From the NCBI GenBank assembly GCA_013349295.1, contig DUZW01000004.1:1-64000 (forward strand): a stretch of 64,000 bases of DNA, read 5' to 3'. Positions within the stretch are counted from its first letter, which is position 1. Every line of letters starts with the position of its first letter. Positions 52,112 through 60,392 of the stretch are shown here, piece after piece. A program made the position numbers and the translations under genes. The notes under the pieces were generated by a model. It ran no database searches, was not told the origin of the DNA, and was given only the letters and a program-made list of their open reading frames with translations. Source of the stretch: Deltaproteobacteria bacterium. GTDB lineage: Bacteria > Desulfobacterota > Desulfobulbia > Desulfobulbales > Desulfurivibrionaceae.

Positions 52112-52137
52112 AAAGGGCGAACGCTGAGTTCGCAACG

Positions 52138-52171
52138 GGCGCAAGGATGTCATAAAAGAGATCTTTGCGCC
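52138..52171. repeat. Hairpin between the HPF-CSD gene and nadA
   Basis: GGCGCAAGGAT pairs with ATCTTTGCGCC with one wobble, loop of 12. It resembles the GCGCAAGG hairpin at 41168-41209, and both resemble a common 'TTTGCGCCTTTGCGT' type intergenic repeat. Confidence 0.45.
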
Positions 52172-52219
52172 TTGACGTCTCTGCGTCACAAGAAATTTCC
52201 GGGAGAGAAGGACTGACTG

Positions 52220-53311
52220 ATGACCGTGTTGCAGCAGGTTGAGCTTGGCTCGGAATACCTGCAGGAAAATGAAGAAGTAATCTGCCAAAAGATTGCCGTC
52301 CGCAAGAAAGAGTTGGGCGGCAATCTTTTAATTTTGGGACATCACTACCAGCAGGAGGCGACCTTCAGGTTCGCCGACCTGACCGGTGATTCCCTCAAGC
52401 TTGCCCGCAATGCCGCCGAGGCCAGGGACCGGAAGTACATCGTCTTCTGCGGCGTCCATTTCATGGCGGAATCCGCAGATATCCTGACCGCCCCGGAGCA
52501 AGTGGTTGTCCTGCCCGATCTGCGGGCAGGTTGCCCCATGGCCGATATGGCCACCAGCGAAGATGTGGCCTGGGCCTGGGAGGATCTGGCCAAGGTGACC
52601 ACCGGGCGGGTGATCCCCGTGACCTATGTGAATTCTTCCGCCCTGCTTAAAGCCTTTGTCGGCAGGAATGGCGGGTCGGTCTGCACCTCTTCCAATGCCG
52701 AGCGGGTTTTGACCTGGGCTCTGGCCCAAGGCGACAAGGTTTTCTTTTTCCCGGACGAGCATCTGGGTCGTAATTCCGCCGCTGCTCTGGGGATTGCCGA
52801 GGACGAGGTGGTGCTGTGGCGGCGCGACAAGCCGCTGGGCGGTAATACCCCGGCCCAGTTGCAGAAGGCAAAGGTGATTCTCTGGGACGGTTACTGCACG
52901 GTGCATATGCAGTTCACCGCCGCCCATGTGGCCGCCTGGCGGGAGCGCGACCCCGAGGTGCGGATCATCGTACATCCGGAATGCCGCAACGAGGTGGTGA
53001 GCCGCGCGGACCAGTACGGCTCCACCGAGGCGATCATCACGGCGGTGCGCGATTCCCCGGTGGGCAGCAAGTGGGCCATCGGCACCGAGGTCAATCTGGT
53101 GAACCGGCTCAAGCAGTTGTATCCGGATCGGGAGGTCCATTCCCTTTCGCCCTTCCAGTGCCTTTGTTCCACCATGTACCGGATCAAGCCCGCATACCTG
53201 TTGTGGGTGCTTGACAACCTGGCCCAGGGTCGGGTGGTCAACCGGATCACCGTGTCGCCCGAGGTGGCGGCCGAGGCCAAACTTTCCCTGGATCGAATGC
53301 TGCGGATCTAA
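52220..53311 (+). CDS. nadA: Quinolinate synthase A
   Basis: 363 residues. Three conserved cysteines for the 4Fe-4S cluster are in IVFCGVHFMAESADIL, the middle block around DGYCTVHMQFTAAHV, and SPFQCLCSTMYRIKPAYLLW. Other motifs: GHHYQQEATFRFADLTGDSL and FFPDEHLGRNSAAALGI. It condenses iminoaspartate with DHAP to quinolinate in NAD synthesis. nadB and nadC are not in the window. The nifS-like gene follows four bases after its stop. Confidence 0.96.
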   Translation: MTVLQQVELGSEYLQENEEVICQKIAVRKKELGGNLLILGHHYQQEATFRFADLTGDSLKLARNAAEARDRKYIVFCGVHFMAESADILTAPEQVVVLPDLRAGCPMADMATSEDVAWAWEDLAKVTTGRVIPVTYVNSSALLKAFVGRNGGSVCTSSNAERVLTWALAQGDKVFFFPDEHLGRNSAAALGIAEDEVVLWRRDKPLGGNTPAQLQKAKVILWDGYCTVHMQFTAAHVAAWRERDPEVRIIVHPECRNEVVSRADQYGSTEAIITAVRDSPVGSKWAIGTEVNLVNRLKQLYPDREVHSLSPFQCLCSTMYRIKPAYLLWVLDNLAQGRVVNRITVSPEVAAEAKLSLDRMLRI

Positions 53312-53315
53312 GCCC

Positions 53316-54464
53316 ATGCAAAACATCTACTTTGACAACAACGCGACCACCCCGGTGGACCCGGCGGTGCGGGCGGCCATGGAGCCTTATCTGGGCGAAT
53401 GCTTCGGCAATCCGGCCAGCGGCCATCGTTTCGGCGAGGCGGCTCGCCAGGGCCTGGATCTGGCCCGCGAACAGGTGGCCGGATTGCTCGGCTGTCATCC
53501 GGCCCGGATTGTATTGAACAGCGGCGGCACCGAAGGCAACAACACCGCAATCCTGAGTGCGGTCTGGGCCAATCCCACCAAGAAACACATCATTTCCTCG
53601 CAGGTTGAGCACGGCTCTGTCCTGGCGCCGTTGGAGTTTCTGGCCGCCCTGGGCTACGAGGTGGAGTTGCTGGGGGTGGACAGAAACGGCGGGCTTGACT
53701 TGGGTGCATTGCGGGACGCGATTCGGCCCGATACCGCCCTGGTCTCCCTTATGGGGGCGAACAACGAAACCGGGGTGATCTGGCCCATTGCCGAGATCGC
53801 CGCCATCTGCCGGGCGCGGGGTGTGCTGTTTCACTGTGACGCCATCCAGCTGGCGGGCAAGGCGGTGTTCTCGGCGGAAGAGCTGGGGGTGGACTATCTC
53901 ACCATTGCCGGGCATAAGCTGCATGGGCCAAAAGGGACGGGCGCGCTCTATGTCCGTCGGACCGTGCCGGTCACGCCGCTGATCATGGGTTCCGGCCAGG
54001 AAAATGGCCGGAGGTCCGGAACCGAAAACGTGCCCGGTCTCGTTGGTCTCGGCAAGGCCTGCGCCCTGGCCATGAATATGGACGCAGCTGCGCATCAACG
54101 GCTGGCCGGGCTGCGCGACCGCCTCGAAGCAGGCATTGTCGAAGCAATTTCCGAGGCGCGGATCAATGGTGCATCCTTACCCAGGCTGGTCAACACCACA
54201 AACGTGAGTTTCCGGCATGCGGCTTCGGCCGGGCTTATCCAGGATCTCGATGCGGGCGGTATCGCCGTTTCGGCCCATGCCGCCTGCCAGAGCGGTGATC
54301 TTGACCCTTCGCATGTGCTGCGGGCCATGGGGGTGGAGGAACCTTTTCTGCACGGGACGTTGCGTATCAGTCTCAGTCGGTACAATACCGCGGAAGAGGT
54401 TGAAGCCCTGTTGGCCATTTTGCCGGAAGCGGTTGCCGGATCCAGGCAGGGTTTCGCCCTATAG
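53316..54464 (+). CDS. nifS: Cysteine desulfurase (NifS/IscS class), nadA-linked
   Basis: 382 residues from ATG 53316, directly after nadA. PLP enzyme: YFDNNATTPVDPAV at the N-terminus, NSGGTEGNNTAILS, PLP-lysine in IAGHKLHGPKGTGALYV, and RRSGTENVPGLVGLGKA. The catalytic-cysteine loop is AHAACQSGDLDPSHVLRAMG. It mobilises sulfur from cysteine for Fe-S assembly; linkage to nadA suggests a dedicated role in building the NadA cluster, as described for NifS-type partners in Bacillus. The last base of its stop codon is the first base of a 106-nt repeat. Confidence 0.93.
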   Translation: MQNIYFDNNATTPVDPAVRAAMEPYLGECFGNPASGHRFGEAARQGLDLAREQVAGLLGCHPARIVLNSGGTEGNNTAILSAVWANPTKKHIISSQVEHGSVLAPLEFLAALGYEVELLGVDRNGGLDLGALRDAIRPDTALVSLMGANNETGVIWPIAEIAAICRARGVLFHCDAIQLAGKAVFSAEELGVDYLTIAGHKLHGPKGTGALYVRRTVPVTPLIMGSGQENGRRSGTENVPGLVGLGKACALAMNMDAAAHQRLAGLRDRLEAGIVEAISEARINGASLPRLVNTTNVSFRHAASAGLIQDLDAGGIAVSAHAACQSGDLDPSHVLRAMGVEEPFLHGTLRISLSRYNTAEEVEALLAILPEAVAGSRQGFAL

Positions 54465-54569
54465 TAAACGTTCAGCAGCACCGCATCTGCTTTGTCATCG
54501 GCCTGCTCATGTGCAATAGCACACTTCGCAGACCTCTTCCGCGCATCTGCGGCCCTGCCGAGCGTTTAC
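54464..54569. repeat. 106-nt palindromic repeat element, copy B
   Basis: Starts GTAAACG and ends CGTTTAC (paired), with the same interior as 27609-27714. It begins on the last base of the nifS stop codon and ends 79 bases before glmS. It could act as the nifS 3' end structure and as the glmS leader boundary. Confidence 0.85.
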
Positions 54570-54648
54570 AGTTTAGAGATTGAGCCACGTTTTTTCGTTC
54601 CAGATGAACGACACGTTGCTCCCCAGAAAAAAGAAAACGGAGCGGGAT

Positions 54649-56490
54649 ATGTGCGGAATAGTCGGCTATATCGGGCAGAGGCATGTGGTGCCCATTCTCC
54701 TGGAAGGGCTGAAGCGTCTGGAGTACCGGGGCTATGATTCGGCCGGGGTGGTGTATGTCCACGGGGGAAAGCTCCAGAAGCACCGGGCCGCCGGTAAGCT
54801 CAGCAAACTCGAAGAGCTGCTGGAAACGGTGCGGGAGCGCGATAGCCATATCGGCCTGGGCCATACCCGGTGGGCAACCCACGGCGCGCCTTCCGAGCTC
54901 AATGCCCACCCGCACTGCGATTGCAGCGGTGATCTGGTCGTGGTTCATAACGGGATCATCGAAAATTACCATACTCTCAGGGAAGAGTTGCAGGCCAAGG
55001 GGCATGTTTTTCGTTCGGAAACAGACACCGAGGTCTTGGCCCATCTCATTGAAGAACAGCTTGCCGACGATCTGGTCAAGGCGGTGCGCCAAGCCCTGAA
55101 AAAGGTCCAAGGTTCATACGCCATCGGGGTTTTGTGGGCCGGTCAGCCGGACAGGCTGGTGGCGGTGAGGAATCAAAGCCCTCTGGTCCTGGGGATTGCC
55201 GAGGGAGGCGGCTGCCTGATGGCCTCGGATATTCCGGCCTTGCTTCCCTACACCAACCAAGTGGTTTTTCTGGAGGATGGGGAACTTGCCGTCCTGAAAA
55301 TGGGAGAATGGCAGGTGATGAGCCTTGCCAATGGCCGAAAGCAGACCAAGGAGATCAAGATCATCCAGTGGAATGCGGCCATGGCCGAGAAGGGTGGCTT
55401 CAGGCATTTCATGCTCAAGGAGATCTTCGAGCAGCCCCAGGCCATCCTCAATACCTTCCGGGGTCGGCTTGATCCGCAAAGCGGCAAGGTACAGCTGCCG
55501 GAAATCGGCTTGAGCGCGACGGAGTTGAAAAAAATCAGCCGCATCTCCCTGGTGGCCTGCGGTACCTCCTGGCATGCGGCCCTGGTGGCCAAATACTGGC
55601 TGGAAAAATGGGTGGGTATCCCGGTGGAGGTAGACATTGCCTCGGAATTTCGCTATCGCCGGTTGCTGCTTGACGAAACCGTGATGGTGGTGCCCATTTC
55701 CCAGTCCGGAGAAACCGCGGATACCCTGGCGGGCCTCCGGCTGGCAAAGAAGATGGGGGCCAAGGTCATCGCCATCTGTAATGTGCTGGGCAGCACCATT
55801 ACCCGGGAAGCCCACGGAACGATTTACACCCATGCCGGGCCGGAGATCGGGGTGGCCTCCACCAAGGCCTTCACCTGTCAGCTCACGGCCCTGTTATTGC
55901 TCACCCTTTTTCTGGGTGAGATCCGCAAGACTATTGCCGCCAAGGATCGCAAGTCAATCGGCCATGCTCTTCTCGATCTGCCCGCACTTATGGAGCAGGA
56001 GCTGCCCCGGTTGCAGGAGGAAACGGCCCGCATTGCCGAGGGTTTTGTGCAGAGCCGGGATTTCCTTTACCTGGGGAGGGGGAGCAATTTCCCCATTGCC
56101 CTGGAAGGGGCCTTGAAGCTCAAGGAGATCTCTTATATCCATGCCGAAGGCTATGCGGCAGGGGAACTGAAACACGGCCCCATTGCCCTCATCGACCGGG
56201 ATATGCCGGTTCTCGCCCTGGCTCCCAGGGACAGTGTCTACGAAAAGGTCATTTCCAATGTGGAAGAGGTCAAGGCCCGCAACGGCAGGATCATTCTCGT
56301 GGTCAATGCCGATGATCAAAACTGCCGGCGCATCGCCGAGCAGGTGATCACGGTGCCGGTGTGCCACGAGGAGTTGAGTCCGATTCTCTTTGTTCTGCCC
56401 CTGCAGCTCTTGGCCTATGAGATTGCCAATCTGCGCGGCTGTGATGTGGATCAGCCCCGGAACCTGGCCAAGAGCGTCACGGTGGAATAG
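54649..56490 (+). CDS. glmS: Glutamine-fructose-6-phosphate aminotransferase (isomerising)
   Basis: 613 residues. The start must be ATG 54649, because the N-terminal nucleophile cysteine follows it (MCGIVGYIG). Glutaminase domain (~1-240): GYDSAGVVY, GHTRWATHGAPSELNAHPH and VVHNGIIENYHTLREELQ. Two SIS domains follow (VACGTSWHAALVAKYWLE, VPISQSGETADTLAGLRLAK, RGSNFPIALEGALKLKEISY). It makes glucosamine-6-phosphate for wall and LPS. GGAG is seven bases upstream. Confidence 0.97.
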   Translation: MCGIVGYIGQRHVVPILLEGLKRLEYRGYDSAGVVYVHGGKLQKHRAAGKLSKLEELLETVRERDSHIGLGHTRWATHGAPSELNAHPHCDCSGDLVVVHNGIIENYHTLREELQAKGHVFRSETDTEVLAHLIEEQLADDLVKAVRQALKKVQGSYAIGVLWAGQPDRLVAVRNQSPLVLGIAEGGGCLMASDIPALLPYTNQVVFLEDGELAVLKMGEWQVMSLANGRKQTKEIKIIQWNAAMAEKGGFRHFMLKEIFEQPQAILNTFRGRLDPQSGKVQLPEIGLSATELKKISRISLVACGTSWHAALVAKYWLEKWVGIPVEVDIASEFRYRRLLLDETVMVVPISQSGETADTLAGLRLAKKMGAKVIAICNVLGSTITREAHGTIYTHAGPEIGVASTKAFTCQLTALLLLTLFLGEIRKTIAAKDRKSIGHALLDLPALMEQELPRLQEETARIAEGFVQSRDFLYLGRGSNFPIALEGALKLKEISYIHAEGYAAGELKHGPIALIDRDMPVLALAPRDSVYEKVISNVEEVKARNGRIILVVNADDQNCRRIAEQVITVPVCHEELSPILFVLPLQLLAYEIANLRGCDVDQPRNLAKSVTVE

Positions 56491-56505
56491 ATCTGTCCCG
56501 GTTCC

Positions 56506-57954
56506 TTACTCGCACCCACCCCCCCTGAAGCCGAAAAAGAACCTGAGTCCCTTGCGGACGGGTGCAGAAAACAGCTTTTTGGAAAAAACCGCGCCGGCCA
56601 CCCTTTTGTTGATTTCGCCCAGGGTGGGGTAGGGGTGGATCGCCGAGGCAATCTTTGATAATCCCACCCCGCCGTTCATCACCGCCACCCACTCGTTCAA
56701 GAGTTCTCCGGCTTGGGGACCAAGAATCTGAACGCCAAGAGGTTTTCCCCTGCTCCCGAGCAGCAGCTTGATCATCCCGATACTTTCTCCCTCGGCCAAC
56801 CCCCGGTCGTTATCCCTGAACTCCTCGCGCCAGACCGTATAGTCGATCCCTGCTTTTTGAGCGCCTTTTTCGTTCAGGCCGATGGAGGCCAGGCCAGGAT
56901 GGGTATAGGTGCACCAGGGCACCAGGGAGTAGTCGGCTTTTTTCGGTAAATGGAAAACTGCATTGCTCAACACCACCCCGCCCTCATAACCGGCGACATG
57001 GGTGAAGCGATAGCCGCCGATGACGTCGCCTGCTCCATAGATATGGCGGTGCGAGGTTCGAAGATAGTTGCTTACCGTGATCCCGTTATGATCGAAAGGG
57101 ATATCGATTTTTTCAAGGCCGAGTCCCGACGTGTTGGGCGCGCGGCCAAGGGCGACCAGGATCGCCTCACCCTTGAGGCTTATGGTTTCGCCGGCCGCAT
57201 TTTTCACCACCACCTCCCGCTCGGACCCCAGATTCCGGACCCGGAGCACAGCAGTGTTGAGAAGAAAAGTTACACCTTCCTCCTCCAACGCCTGCTGAAC
57301 GATATCGGCCATCTCCCGGTCTTCCTTGCTCAGGATCTGGCCGCTGCGCTGGATCACCGTAACCCGGGTGCCGAGGCGGCGGAAGGCCTGCGCCATTTCA
57401 ACGGCAATGGGGCCTCCGCCGAAAATGATCATCGAGGCAGGGAGCGTCTCCAAAGAGAAGATGTCGCGGTTGGTGAGATAGGGTGTGGTCTTAAGCCCCT
57501 CAATCGGTGGAATATCGGGGGATGAGCCGGTGGCGATGACCCAGGCTCGGGCGGAAATTATCTTGCCGCCCATGGCAATGGCGTGTTCGTCGGTGAACGT
57601 CGGGCTGCCGAATTCGACCTTGACGCCGAGTTTGCAAAACCGCGCCACCGAGTCGTGCTTCTGGATGGCGTTGATCACCGAATGAATCCGGGCGGCTACC
57701 TGACGGAAATCCACGGGAGGCGGGGTAATGGCCGGAAGACCGAATTTCGGCCCGTTTTTCATGAGATGAAAGACATGGGCGCTCTTGATCAGGGTTTTAC
57801 TCGGCACGCAGCCGTAATGGAGGCAATCGCCGCCCAGCATTTCTTCTTTTTCCACCAGCAAGGTTTTGGCGCCAAGCTGCGCCGCGCCTGAAGCGACGGT
57901 GAGTCCGGCGGCTCCGCCGCCGATAATGCCGAGGTCATAATCATAGTTGGCCAT
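56506..57954 (-). CDS. Mercuric-reductase/dihydrolipoyl-dehydrogenase-like FAD oxidoreductase
   Basis: 482 residues. N-terminal FAD motif IIGGGAAGLTVASGAAQLG and redox disulfide GGDCLHYGCVPSKTLIKSA. The NAD(P)H motif MIIFGGGPIAVEMAQAFRRL and FAD-binding HIYGAGDVIGGYRF follow. The C-terminal dimer domain has AIHPYPTLGE with the His-x-x-Pro proton donor, but lacks the vicinal Cys of true MerA. A disulfide or quinone reductase role is likely; no lipoate enzyme or mer gene is adjacent. It converges on glmS. Confidence 0.85.
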   Translation of the reverse strand: MANYDYDLGIIGGGAAGLTVASGAAQLGAKTLLVEKEEMLGGDCLHYGCVPSKTLIKSAHVFHLMKNGPKFGLPAITPPPVDFRQVAARIHSVINAIQKHDSVARFCKLGVKVEFGSPTFTDEHAIAMGGKIISARAWVIATGSSPDIPPIEGLKTTPYLTNRDIFSLETLPASMIIFGGGPIAVEMAQAFRRLGTRVTVIQRSGQILSKEDREMADIVQQALEEEGVTFLLNTAVLRVRNLGSEREVVVKNAAGETISLKGEAILVALGRAPNTSGLGLEKIDIPFDHNGITVSNYLRTSHRHIYGAGDVIGGYRFTHVAGYEGGVVLSNAVFHLPKKADYSLVPWCTYTHPGLASIGLNEKGAQKAGIDYTVWREEFRDNDRGLAEGESIGMIKLLLGSRGKPLGVQILGPQAGELLNEWVAVMNGGVGLSKIASAIHPYPTLGEINKRVAGAVFSKKLFSAPVRKGLRFFFGFRGGGCE

Positions 57955-58113
57955 GCTGTTTCACCTGTGCCTGAATGGTCTGCTTTACTCTGTCTCGACG
58001 GGTTGCTGGCAGCGTTGGCTTGAGAATTTGCTGCTTCCATAGTAGGATGTGCCGCAGAAATGGATGGGGCTACCCTCTGGTTATCAGGCCAACGCGCTCC
58101 AAGTAAGTTTTTT
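57955..58113. other. Intergenic region upstream of the bio genes
   Basis: About 160 bases between divergent genes. No BirA or BioR-type operator was recognised. Confidence 0.35.
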
Positions 58114-58233
58114 ATGAGTATACAGCATTATTCCGCGGAACAGACCAAGGCAACACCAGGGAGCTTTGTCTTTTTTTTGCATGGCGCCGGTTTGAGCCGG
58201 TATTTTTTTAACATGGTTATGCTTGAACAGTGA
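58114..58233 (+). CDS. Possible 39-aa ORF translationally coupled to the bioH-like gene
   Basis: ATG 58114 opens a 39-codon frame whose TGA (58231-58233) shares its last base with the next ATG (TGATG). It encodes MSIQHYSAEQTKATPGSF, then VFFLHGAGLSRYFFN and ends MLEQ. 'FLHGAG' resembles the first strand and oxyanion loop of alpha/beta hydrolases, so it may be a truncated hydrolase remnant or a leader peptide. The ribosome-binding site is poor. Not certain to be translated. Confidence 0.3.
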   Translation: MSIQHYSAEQTKATPGSFVFFLHGAGLSRYFFNMVMLEQ

Positions 58234-58910
58234 TGGCGCAGAGTTGGATTGACAATACGGCGGGAAGCAGACTCTTGCCGCACCCTCCTGTCCTTTTTCT
58301 ACCCGGATGGGGGTTTTCCGGGCAGATCCTTGATCTGGCGGAGAAGCGGTACTCCTGGCTAAGACCGGCTGCCCCGCTTGATCCGGCCACCGCCTTGTCG
58401 GAGATTTTGGCTTATCTTGGTGAACACGATATCGATACCATCCAGTTGGTCGGCTGGTCCATGGGTGCTTTCCTGGCTTTGGATTTCGCCTGTGCCTTTC
58501 CCGGAAAGGTTGCGGCTCTCACCCTGCTGGGCATGCGGGCTTCCTGGCCCCCCTCGGAAATCGGCGCCATCCGTCTGGCCCTTGAGGCTGACCCATCGGC
58601 CTTTTTGCCTGATTTTTATAGAAAAAGCCTTCTGGGGTATAAAAAAGAATCTCGGCGTTTTGTGGCAGAGCAGCAGGAGGCGTTGATGAAATCCTTAGAC
58701 ATGCAGGTTCTCGGTCGGGGGCTCGACTATCTGGCCCAATGGCGTCAGCCTGCGCAAGGAGTGCAATGTCAGGTTTTTTGCTGGCACGGGCGGCGGGATA
58801 TCATCGCGCCGGCGGCCGAGCTTGCCATGATACCCGGTGCCCGCCTTACGATCATCGAGCATGGCGGACATGCGATTTTCCTCGACCGGGAGTTTTCTCC
58901 AGGTGACTGA
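58233..58910 (+). CDS. bioH: BioH-like pimeloyl-ACP methyl ester esterase (alpha/beta hydrolase)
   Basis: 225 residues from ATG 58233; a GTG lies one codon earlier. Alpha/beta hydrolase features: VLFLPGWGFSGQILDL, nucleophile elbow LVGWSMGAFLALDFA, Asp in WHGRRDIIAPAAE and His in EHGGHAIFLDRE. The sequence order and the neighbours bioC and bioD identify it as the esterase that removes the methyl group from pimeloyl-ACP. It is slightly shorter than E. coli BioH (256). The final codons overlap bioC. Confidence 0.8.
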   Translation: MAQSWIDNTAGSRLLPHPPVLFLPGWGFSGQILDLAEKRYSWLRPAAPLDPATALSEILAYLGEHDIDTIQLVGWSMGAFLALDFACAFPGKVAALTLLGMRASWPPSEIGAIRLALEADPSAFLPDFYRKSLLGYKKESRRFVAEQQEALMKSLDMQVLGRGLDYLAQWRQPAQGVQCQVFCWHGRRDIIAPAAELAMIPGARLTIIEHGGHAIFLDREFSPGD

Positions 58911-59682
58911 TTTCCGGAAGCAAAAAATCCGGCAACGGTTTTCCCGCGCCGCCGGAACCTATGACGCCCATGCCGAAACGCAGAAGGATCTCGCGGCCCG
59001 TCTGCTCCGGGAGCTCCCCGTCGGTCACGGGCCGAAGCGCATTCTGGAGATCGGCTGCGGCACCGGGCATTTCACCGCGCTGCTTGCCGCACGCTACCCG
59101 GAGGCTCGGATCATTGCCCTTGATTTTGCCGAAGGCATGCTGCGTTTGGCCGGAAAGCGATTGGGGGGGCAAGGCAATGTTTCCCTGCTCTGCGAGGACG
59201 GGGAACGGTTCCTTGCCGCCTGCACCGAGACCTTTGATCTGATCTGCGCCAATTCCACCCTGCAATGGTTTGATGACCTGGGGGGGGCACTGGCGCAGAT
59301 AGGACGGCTGCTCTCCGATAAGGGCTGCTTTGCCGGGGTACTCTTCGGTCCCCGGACCTTCATCGAGCTGGCCCAGGGTTTGAGCCGGGTTTTCGACCAG
59401 GAGGTGCATTTGCCGCCCCATGGCTTTCCCGCCGCGGATAATCTGGAGGAGATGCTGGGTGAGATCTTTCCGCGCTTTTCCGTGCAGGAAGAAAGCAGAG
59501 TCAAAAACTATCATACACTTCTTGAGTTGTTGGATCACATCCGCAAGACCGGAACCGGCGGCGGCAATCTGCCGTCCACTTTGACCCGGGGCCGCTTGCA
59601 CCAGCTCGATTCCTGGTTCCGGGCCACCTATTTTGGGTATCCTGCCACCTATCAGGCCTTTGTCGTCAGGGGTGAGAAATGA
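58903..59682 (+). CDS. bioC: Malonyl-ACP O-methyltransferase BioC
   Basis: 259 residues from GTG 58903, which overlaps the last 8 bases of bioH; the frame is open further upstream without a better start. BioC hallmarks: KIRQRFSRAAGTYDAHAETQ at the N-terminus, SAM motif ILEIGCGTGHFTALLA, LDFAEGMLRLAGKR, and ICANSTLQWFDDLGGALAQI. It methylates malonyl-ACP to begin pimelate synthesis. It overlaps bioD by four bases. bioF, bioA and bioB are not in the window. Confidence 0.93.
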   Translation: MTDFRKQKIRQRFSRAAGTYDAHAETQKDLAARLLRELPVGHGPKRILEIGCGTGHFTALLAARYPEARIIALDFAEGMLRLAGKRLGGQGNVSLLCEDGERFLAACTETFDLICANSTLQWFDDLGGALAQIGRLLSDKGCFAGVLFGPRTFIELAQGLSRVFDQEVHLPPHGFPAADNLEEMLGEIFPRFSVQEESRVKNYHTLLELLDHIRKTGTGGGNLPSTLTRGRLHQLDSWFRATYFGYPATYQAFVVRGEK

Positions 59683-60380
59683 GCGCTATCTTTGTCGCCG
59701 GCACGGACACCAATGTGGGCAAGACCCATGTCTGTGGGTTGCTCCTTGGTTTTTTGAGGGAAAAAAATGTTGCGGCCGGCTACCAGAAATGGGCGGCCAC
59801 CGGGCCGGAATTCCCGCCTGCCGATCTGGAGGAATGTCTGAGCCTGGCGCAACTTCCGCTGGTCCCGGAGCTGGTCGGCAGCCAGGTGGTCTATCATTTC
59901 CCCATGCCCGCCTCCCCCCATCTTGCCGCCGAGCAGGTCGGGGCGATTGTTGATCCGGCGCTGATCCGCGCCCGGTATCGGGAGATGCTGGCCTGCCATG
60001 AGCTGCTCATTGTCGAGGGGGTCGGCGGTCTGATGGTGCCGCTGAACCGGGAGCTGCTGCTGGTGGATTTGCTGCGGGAGCTGAAGATTCCCACCCTGCT
60101 GGTGGCGAAGAGCGGCCTTGGCACCATCAATCATACCCTTTTGAGTCTTGAGTCCCTGCGCCACAGGGATATCCCGGTTCTTGGGGTGGTGTTTTCCGAT
60201 GGTGTGGTCGAAGAAGAGGCGGTGCTGGTTGAGGACAATATGCGGACCATCGCCGAAATAGGGCGGGCGCAAGTCTTTGGCCGATTGCGGCGGTGTCTTG
60301 ATCCGGTGGAGGCTCGCTCGGATTTTGTCCCGGTGGGCGCGGCGATTGCAGATGCCTTGGGGGCTGCCCGTATTTTGTAA
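59679..60380 (+). CDS. bioD: Dethiobiotin synthetase
   Basis: 233 residues. P-loop FVAGTDTNVGKTHVCGLLL, catalytic-region YQKWAATGP, and IVEGVGGLMVPLNRELLLVD. It forms dethiobiotin from DAPA, CO2 and ATP. The AATGAG overlap with bioC implies translational coupling. It converges on the hybrid kinase with a 12-base gap. Confidence 0.95.
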   Translation: MSAIFVAGTDTNVGKTHVCGLLLGFLREKNVAAGYQKWAATGPEFPPADLEECLSLAQLPLVPELVGSQVVYHFPMPASPHLAAEQVGAIVDPALIRARYREMLACHELLIVEGVGGLMVPLNRELLLVDLLRELKIPTLLVAKSGLGTINHTLLSLESLRHRDIPVLGVVFSDGVVEEEAVLVEDNMRTIAEIGRAQVFGRLRRCLDPVEARSDFVPVGAAIADALGAARIL

Positions 60381-60392
60381 AGAGGCCGGGTT

